Assembly (NCBI GenBank): GCA_903960725.1
Contig: CAJCBY010000114.1
Span: 1-8,913, forward strand
Direction: 5' to 3'
Source of the DNA: an uncultured Cytophagaceae bacterium
Lineage (GTDB): Bacteria; Bacteroidota; Bacteroidia; Cytophagales; Spirosomataceae
Length of the DNA stretch: 8,913 nt
The notes beneath the pieces were generated by a model. The model was not told the DNA's origin. It did not search any database and saw nothing but the letters and a program-made list of their open reading frames with translations. A program made the position numbers and the translations under genes. Positions 4,930 through 8,913 of the stretch are shown here, one piece after another. Position 1 is the stretch's first letter. Each line of letters begins with the position of its first letter.

Positions 4930-6075
4930 CTAATTCACAAATCTAAAAATTCGATTCCAACGAATCTTATTCCACGAAATCAAAGGTTTGTTCGGATCAA
5001 TCGACATCCAAACAAAGAACGCTTTTCCTACGATGTGATCTGAAGGCACGAAGCCCCAGAAACGAGAATCTGCTGAATTGTGGCGATTATCCCCCATCAT
5101 AAAATAATAATCCTGTTTGAAGGTATAAGAAGTAATTGCTTTCCCTTCGATCGTTATTTGGTATCCATTAACGACCACATTCTTATTTCCTTCGTATTTC
5201 TGAATCGCTTCACTATACAAAGCTACATTTCCTGGAGTTAATGGAACTGTCAAACCTTTTGCAGGCACTTTCAGTGGACCATAAAAATCACGATTCCATT
5301 TAAATAAAGTCGTATCATGAGGGAAAATATCAATGAACGTAACACCCTTAGGATCCTTGAATAAGTTAACATCGAAGGATTTCTTGAATGGCAAGGCTTG
5401 AATCTCCTCCATCATCGCTTTCGAGGTATTTAACTTATATCCCCAAAGTACGTTTTGGGAATCTGGTTCTGCTAAAGGCAACCAATCGGCGGAATCATAA
5501 CTCGCATCAGGCGAATTACGAATACCATATTCTTCAAAAAATTTATCCTCCAAATTCTCTTTTGTCTTCATGAAAATTGGGTGTTGCATGCGGACTGGAT
5601 TCTCCATTGCTTTCCCATTCACGATCACTTGTTGATCACGGACTTCTAACACATCGCCAGGAGTCGCTACACAACGCTTCACATAAAAAGTACGTAAATC
5701 CACAGGAGCATCACCATCCTCTTCATAATTAGGCACGTTGAAAACAACTGCATCCCCTTGCTTGACAGAAGAGAACCCCGGAAGACGGAAAATAGGCAGA
5801 TCTAGCCAACGTAAATAGGACGGAATATCGGTGAACCAAATCTTTTGATGCGTCAAGGGTAATTGTAATGGCGTTTTAGGCGTGCGAACCCCATAGTGCA
5901 ACTTACTCACAAAAAGGAAGTCGCCTACCATCAAAGAACTCTCCATCGAGGGAGTAGGAATGGTATAGGCTTCAAATACAAAAAAACGAATTAATGTCGC
6001 TGCTACTACTGCAAATGCTACTGAATCCAACCACTCTCTAAAGGCTGACTTTTGTTTTTTAGGTGTTTCTTTCAT
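4930..6075 (-). CDS. lepB: Signal peptidase I
   Basis: This membrane serine protease removes signal peptides from exported proteins. One N-terminal membrane helix (about 16-36) places the catalytic domain outside the cytoplasm. Box B is TIPTPSMESSLMVGD (38-52) with nucleophile S43, box D is YVKRCVATPGD (131-141) with general base K133, and box E is GDNRHNSADSR (328-338). E. coli LepB has a second membrane span that is absent here. The 381-residue length is explained by a long insert: about 195 residues lie between K133 and box E, against about 127 in E. coli. The insert (roughly 155-320) is charged and aromatic-rich with no motif I recognise; long inserts here are known in Bacteroidota. It is the last gene of the operon: ATG 6075 is one base after the dapB stop, and the bidirectional terminator lies just beyond its TAG stop. 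Confidence 0.95.
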   Translation of the reverse strand: MKETPKKQKSAFREWLDSVAFAVVAATLIRFFVFEAYTIPTPSMESSLMVGDFLFVSKLHYGVRTPKTPLQLPLTHQKIWFTDIPSYLRWLDLPIFRLPGFSSVKQGDAVVFNVPNYEEDGDAPVDLRTFYVKRCVATPGDVLEVRDQQVIVNGKAMENPVRMQHPIFMKTKENLEDKFFEEYGIRNSPDASYDSADWLPLAEPDSQNVLWGYKLNTSKAMMEEIQALPFKKSFDVNLFKDPKGVTFIDIFPHDTTLFKWNRDFYGPLKVPAKGLTVPLTPGNVALYSEAIQKYEGNKNVVVNGYQITIEGKAITSYTFKQDYYFMMGDNRHNSADSRFWGFVPSDHIVGKAFFVWMSIDPNKPLISWNKIRWNRIFRFVN

Positions 6076-6076
6076 C

Positions 6077-6790
6077 TTATTTTAACATATCGTCCATACC
6101 TAGGACTCCTTTTTTATCTTTAACCCACTCTGCTGCAATGACAGCTCCTAAAGCAAAACCCTCCCGGCTAAATGCCTCATGGGTGATTTCAATTTGATCT
6201 ACTTTGGAAATATATTTTACCGTATGTGTTCCTGGCTTAATGGACTCCCGCTGAGACCAAATGGCTACCTCATTCGCACTAGGAATTTCATTGTTCACCC
6301 ACTTATCTTTAGATGTATACGCATCAATTATACCCTCTGCAATCGTAATAGCCGTTCCACTTGGCGAATCTTTCTTCTCTAAATGATGTATCTCATTTGT
6401 ATAGATATCGTATTCTTTGTGCGGCGCCATCAACTGAGCCAGCATCTTATTCAAGCGAAAGAATAAATTTACTCCAATCGAGTAATTAGAGGCATAGAAG
6501 AAAGTAGAATTCTTTTCTTTCGTCAATGCCTCTACTTCGGCCTTCATTTCTAACCAACCTGTCGTACCACAAACTACTGGAATCTGCTTGTTGATGCAAG
6601 TTTGGATATTCGAATAAGCAGAGGCAGGATTCGAGAATTCAATCGCTACATCAACATCAGCAGATGTCAAAGCCTGTAAATCTGCCTGATTATCGACATC
6701 TATTTTAGCTACGATCGTATGGCCGCGACCTAACGCTAAACGCTCGATTTCCTTGCCCATTTTACCATAACCAATTAAAACTATCTTCAT
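6077..6790 (-). CDS. dapB: 4-hydroxy-tetrahydrodipicolinate reductase
   Basis: DapB reduces the dapA product with NAD(P)H to tetrahydrodipicolinate, on the path to diaminopimelate (for peptidoglycan) and lysine, in the cytoplasm. The 237 residues show the nucleotide-binding GYGKMG (7-12), EFSNP (51-55), CGTTGW (74-79), SNYSIGVN (101-108) and the substrate/catalytic signature EIHHLEKKDSPSGTA (133-147), with the conserved histidine pair H135-H136 and a lysine at 139. The end (REGFALGAVIAAEWV, 209-223) is also typical. I start it at ATG 6790 because MKIVLIGYGKMG is the family N-terminus. An in-frame ATG at 6856 would add 22 residues that overlap the end of the upstream gene and do not look like DapB. 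The start lies one base after the stop of the DUF5683 gene (TAAaATG), which suggests translational coupling. Confidence 0.95.
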   Translation of the reverse strand: MKIVLIGYGKMGKEIERLALGRGHTIVAKIDVDNQADLQALTSADVDVAIEFSNPASAYSNIQTCINKQIPVVCGTTGWLEMKAEVEALTKEKNSTFFYASNYSIGVNLFFRLNKMLAQLMAPHKEYDIYTNEIHHLEKKDSPSGTAITIAEGIIDAYTSKDKWVNNEIPSANEVAIWSQRESIKPGTHTVKYISKVDQIEITHEAFSREGFALGAVIAAEWVKDKKGVLGMDDMLK

Positions 6791-6791
6791 T

Positions 6792-7397
6792 TTATTTAAA
6801 ATTAAATGATAAAGTAAGTCCCGATACCAAACTTTGGGAAAATGGTTGGTAATCAACTTTGGGTTTAACCTGCAAGCTTATATCATCTGACACATCGAAC
6901 GTTTTTAGGTGAGCACTTACATTCGCATCAATCACATTTAAAGTCCAAGCCAATACCATTCCTATGTACGTATAGTCTCGATTTCTTCGATAACCATCAG
7001 TTAATCTCTTCAATTGATTCACATCTAAATCCCGGATAGTGCCATCTTCATAAGGTACCTCAATCGTAGCGGGAGGTATGTATTTAGGATCCGAAATACG
7101 GGGTGAAACAATATAATAATACCCTCTGTACTTAGTATACCTCACATTATTCCAATTTGCAATCAAGCCTAACGTGACAAACGACCCCGCCACAAGTGGC
7201 AATTTCCAATATTGCCGATTATAGAGTTGCCCCCAGCCCGGAATAATGGCTGATTTTATAGTTGCTTGTCTAGGGATAATCTTAAAAGGTTTTACCTCAG
7301 TCTTTAAAATCACCGAATCCTTTATCTCCAAAGTTTCCTCTCTTGAATACAAGCTTAAAGGTAAAAGCAAAAAGAGTAACAAGATCCGAAAGTACAT
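6792..7397 (-). CDS. DUF5683 domain-containing envelope protein of unknown function
   Basis: This 201-residue protein begins with a clear signal peptide (MYFRILLLFLLLPLSLYS, cleavage near 18). The conserved core reads RQATIKSAIIPGWGQLYNRQ (43-62) and continues YWKLP, which is the DUF5683 signature. Two hydrophobic segments follow, near 67-80 and 144-158 (YIGMVLAWTLNVIDA), and could be membrane helices. The tail is beta-like and ends in SFNF-K, recalling proteins associated with the outer membrane, but no function is established. It sits between parB and dapB, a position I recall as common for this family in Bacteroidota, which hints at a role in cell-envelope growth or division. Its ATG shares one base with the parB stop (TAATG), so its translation is probably coupled to parB. 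Confidence 0.85.
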   Translation of the reverse strand: MYFRILLLFLLLPLSLYSREETLEIKDSVILKTEVKPFKIIPRQATIKSAIIPGWGQLYNRQYWKLPLVAGSFVTLGLIANWNNVRYTKYRGYYYIVSPRISDPKYIPPATIEVPYEDGTIRDLDVNQLKRLTDGYRRNRDYTYIGMVLAWTLNVIDANVSAHLKTFDVSDDISLQVKPKVDYQPFSQSLVSGLTLSFNFK

Positions 7398-8314
7398 TAT
7401 TGAACTTTGTTAAGAATGGCTACTAATTCTTCTTTCGTTTTAAAGCTTAATTTAATCTCCCCTTCCCCTTTCTCATTCATTTTCAAGGCTACCGGCGCCT
7501 TAAAGAAGGATTTCAATGTAGCCTGCCAAGCTTGTAGCTCTTGTGCAGTAACCTTTATAGTACTTGTAGCTGCGGCAGGCGTATCCATATTTCCAGACTG
7601 ACGAACCGCATCCTCTAATCGACGAACTGACCATTCCTCTGCCAGGGCTTTTTGAAACAAGGTATTCTGCAAGGTTGAATCTTCCAATGAAATCAAACAA
7701 CGCGCATGTCCCATGGATAACTTATTATCGCGAATAGCCACCTGAATATGCGGCGGCAATTTCAATAAACGCATATAATTGGTCACAGTTGACCTGTTCT
7801 TTCCTACTCGCGCCCCTAAATCTTCTTGTTTCAAATCACATTCTTCCATCAATCGCTTATAGGAAAGTGCAATCTCGATGGCATTCAAGTTCTCCCGTTG
7901 AATATTCTCGATTAAGGCCATCTCGATCATCTGTTGATCATTAGCTGTCCTAACATACGCCGGAATCGTCTTTAAACCTGCGATCTTAGTGGCTTGAAAA
8001 CGACGCTCCCCAGAAATTAATTGGTATTTTTTAGCCGAAACCTTACGAACTGTAATCGGTTGAATAATTCCCTGAACACGAATGGATTCCGCTAATTCTT
8101 GCAAAGCCTCAGGTGAAAAAAATTCACGTGGCTGAAAAGGATTGGTTTCGATGAGCTCTAATGAAATCTCATCCATTAGGTTTACCCCTTCTAAACTTCC
8201 TGCAAAATCTGAAGGATTACGCGATAGCAAACCACCATCAGAATCCTCCAATAAGGCCCCTAATCCTCGTCCTAATCCTGTTCTCTTCTTTGCGTTTTCT
8301 TGCTTTGCACTCAT
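7397..8314 (-). CDS. parB: Chromosome partitioning protein ParB
   Basis: ParB binds parS sites near the origin, spreads along DNA as a CTP-driven clamp, and works with ParA to segregate chromosomes. The 305 residues carry the full domain order. The N-terminal basic motif KKRTGLGRGLGALL (9-22) is the ParA-stimulating peptide. The CTP-binding domain includes NPFQPRE (58-64), GERRFQA (102-108) and ENIQREN (136-142). A helix-turn-helix for parS follows (LKQEDLGARVGKNRSTVTNY, 161-180). A linker of low complexity (about 240-253) leads to a C-terminal dimer domain. The usual arginine in GERRFRA is glutamine here, a modest change. The start codon lies 10 bases after the parA stop, so the pair is co-transcribed. 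Confidence 0.96.
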   Translation of the reverse strand: MSAKQENAKKRTGLGRGLGALLEDSDGGLLSRNPSDFAGSLEGVNLMDEISLELIETNPFQPREFFSPEALQELAESIRVQGIIQPITVRKVSAKKYQLISGERRFQATKIAGLKTIPAYVRTANDQQMIEMALIENIQRENLNAIEIALSYKRLMEECDLKQEDLGARVGKNRSTVTNYMRLLKLPPHIQVAIRDNKLSMGHARCLISLEDSTLQNTLFQKALAEEWSVRRLEDAVRQSGNMDTPAAATSTIKVTAQELQAWQATLKSFFKAPVALKMNEKGEGEIKLSFKTKEELVAILNKVQ

Positions 8315-8324
8315 ATTTCAGAAC

Positions 8325-8913
8325 CTATATAGTCACCAACAAACCGTTCTTACGAATGATTTCTTTGGCTAAATTTAAATAACTAATCGCTCCCTTGCTA
8401 TCCGCATCATGTAAGATAGCCGGAACACCAAAACTCGGGGACTCAGATAACCGTATATTTCGAGGTATTATGGTCTCAAAAACCATATTTTTGAAATGTG
8501 AATTCACTTCATTCACAACCTGATTTGATAGACGTAGTCTTAAATCATACATCGTCAATAAAATGCCCTCAATTACTAAAGAGGTATTTAAACGTGATTG
8601 AATAATCTTGATGGTATTTAACAACTTGCCTAAACCTTCCAAGGCATAATATTCACATTGTACCGGAATAATCACCGAATCCGCTGCTGTAAGACTATTG
8701 ATGGTAATTAATCCCAAAGAGGGTGAGCAATCCATAATGATAAAATCATATTGATCTTTCACAACCTCTAGGGCCTCTTTCATTTTGCGTTCCCGATTGT
8801 TTAAATTGATCATTTCAATCTCCGCACCCACTAAATCAATGTGCGATGGAATGATATCTAAAAAGGGAATCTCGGTAGGCAAAATACTTTCCTGTACACT
8901 GGAAAGACCCACC
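8325..8913 (-). CDS. parA: Chromosome partitioning ATPase ParA (Soj), N-terminus outside the window
   Basis: The frame is open to the right edge, so only about 196 codons of an expected 250-260 are visible. The N-terminal deviant Walker A motif (KGGVGKT) is outside the window. Visible parts are the typical VGLSSVQ start of the post-Walker region, the Walker B/A' segment YDFIIMDCSPSLGLITINSL (55-74 of the visible part), PVQCEYYALEGL (83-94) and the C-terminal ETIIPRNIRLSESPSFG (146-162). ParA is a dimerising ATPase that binds DNA non-specifically and pulls ParB-parS complexes apart. It is the first visible gene of the minus-strand operon; the promoter is not in view. The GTG at 8912 is an internal valine codon, not a start. 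Confidence 0.95.
   Translation of the reverse strand, partial: VGLSSVQESILPTEIPFLDIIPSHIDLVGAEIEMINLNNRERKMKEALEVVKDQYDFIIMDCSPSLGLITINSLTAADSVIIPVQCEYYALEGLGKLLNTIKIIQSRLNTSLVIEGILLTMYDLRLRLSNQVVNEVNSHFKNMVFETIIPRNIRLSESPSFGVPAILHDADSKGAISYLNLAKEIIRKNGLLVTI

Noticed and set aside
6791..6856. Longer dapB with 22 additional N-terminal residues
   Set aside because: The extension overlaps the end of the DUF5683 gene and precedes the standard start MKIVLIGYGKMG; a 1-nt gap at ATG 6790 fits the other junctions in the operon.
7991..8011. ParB GERRFQA in place of GERRFRA
   Set aside because: The GERR residues for CTP are kept; a glutamine at the next variable position is a modest change and does not suggest a non-functional ParB.
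8123..8130. TTCACGTG inside parB, resembling the centre of a parS site
   Set aside because: Only the 8-bp core matches; the right arm is GGCTG instead of GAAACA. The bases are explained by the codons of the conserved ParB segment QPRE, so chance is the simpler reading.
1..8913. Mobile elements, CRISPR arrays, tRNA or rRNA genes
   Set aside because: No transposase or integrase reading frame, no spaced direct repeats, and no tRNA-like cloverleaf or rRNA segment was seen; nearly all bases are in conserved genes with short gaps.

Overview
This 8.9 kb window is an ordinary chromosomal segment of a member of the Bacteroidota, most likely the Cytophagales, although genus cannot be resolved from sequence alone. 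Four things point there: fused HisB of the Bacteroidota type, a DUF5683 gene placed between parB and dapB, a long-insert signal peptidase I, and repeated TAnnTTTG promoter elements with no clear Shine-Dalgarno sequences. The DNA is AT-rich and shows no sign of recent transfer: no transposase, integrase, CRISPR array, tRNA or rRNA was seen.

Left part (1-2482): the 5' portion of an unrecognised gene on the minus strand (possibly DUF937-like) runs off the left edge. It is divergent from a stand-alone bifunctional hisB. Behind hisB lies a 32-codon single-membrane-span ORF with a promoter-like element in front of it and an intrinsic terminator overlapping its end. Convergent to it is radC on the minus strand.

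Middle part (2456-4928): rpsT (ribosomal protein S20) on the minus strand has its own terminator and the best promoter in the window. It is divergent from a secreted zinc hydrolase of the S1/P1 nuclease - phospholipase C superfamily, which is followed by an RlmI-type 23S rRNA methyltransferase. A strong bidirectional terminator closes this block.

Right part (4930-8913): a tightly packed minus-strand operon, read parA (partial) - parB - DUF5683 - dapB - lepB. It joins chromosome segregation, an envelope protein of unknown role, a lysine/diaminopimelate step that feeds cell-wall synthesis, and signal peptidase I. Gaps are 10 nt, -1 nt (TAATG overlap), 1 nt and 1 nt, so the genes are very probably co-transcribed and translationally coupled. 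Its promoter lies outside the window.

No clearly new multi-gene system is visible. The most unusual items are the small membrane ORF, a shared promoter-N4-ATG layout suggesting leaderless mRNAs for hisB, radC and rlmI, and the loss of all four zinc ligands in the HisB phosphatase domain.
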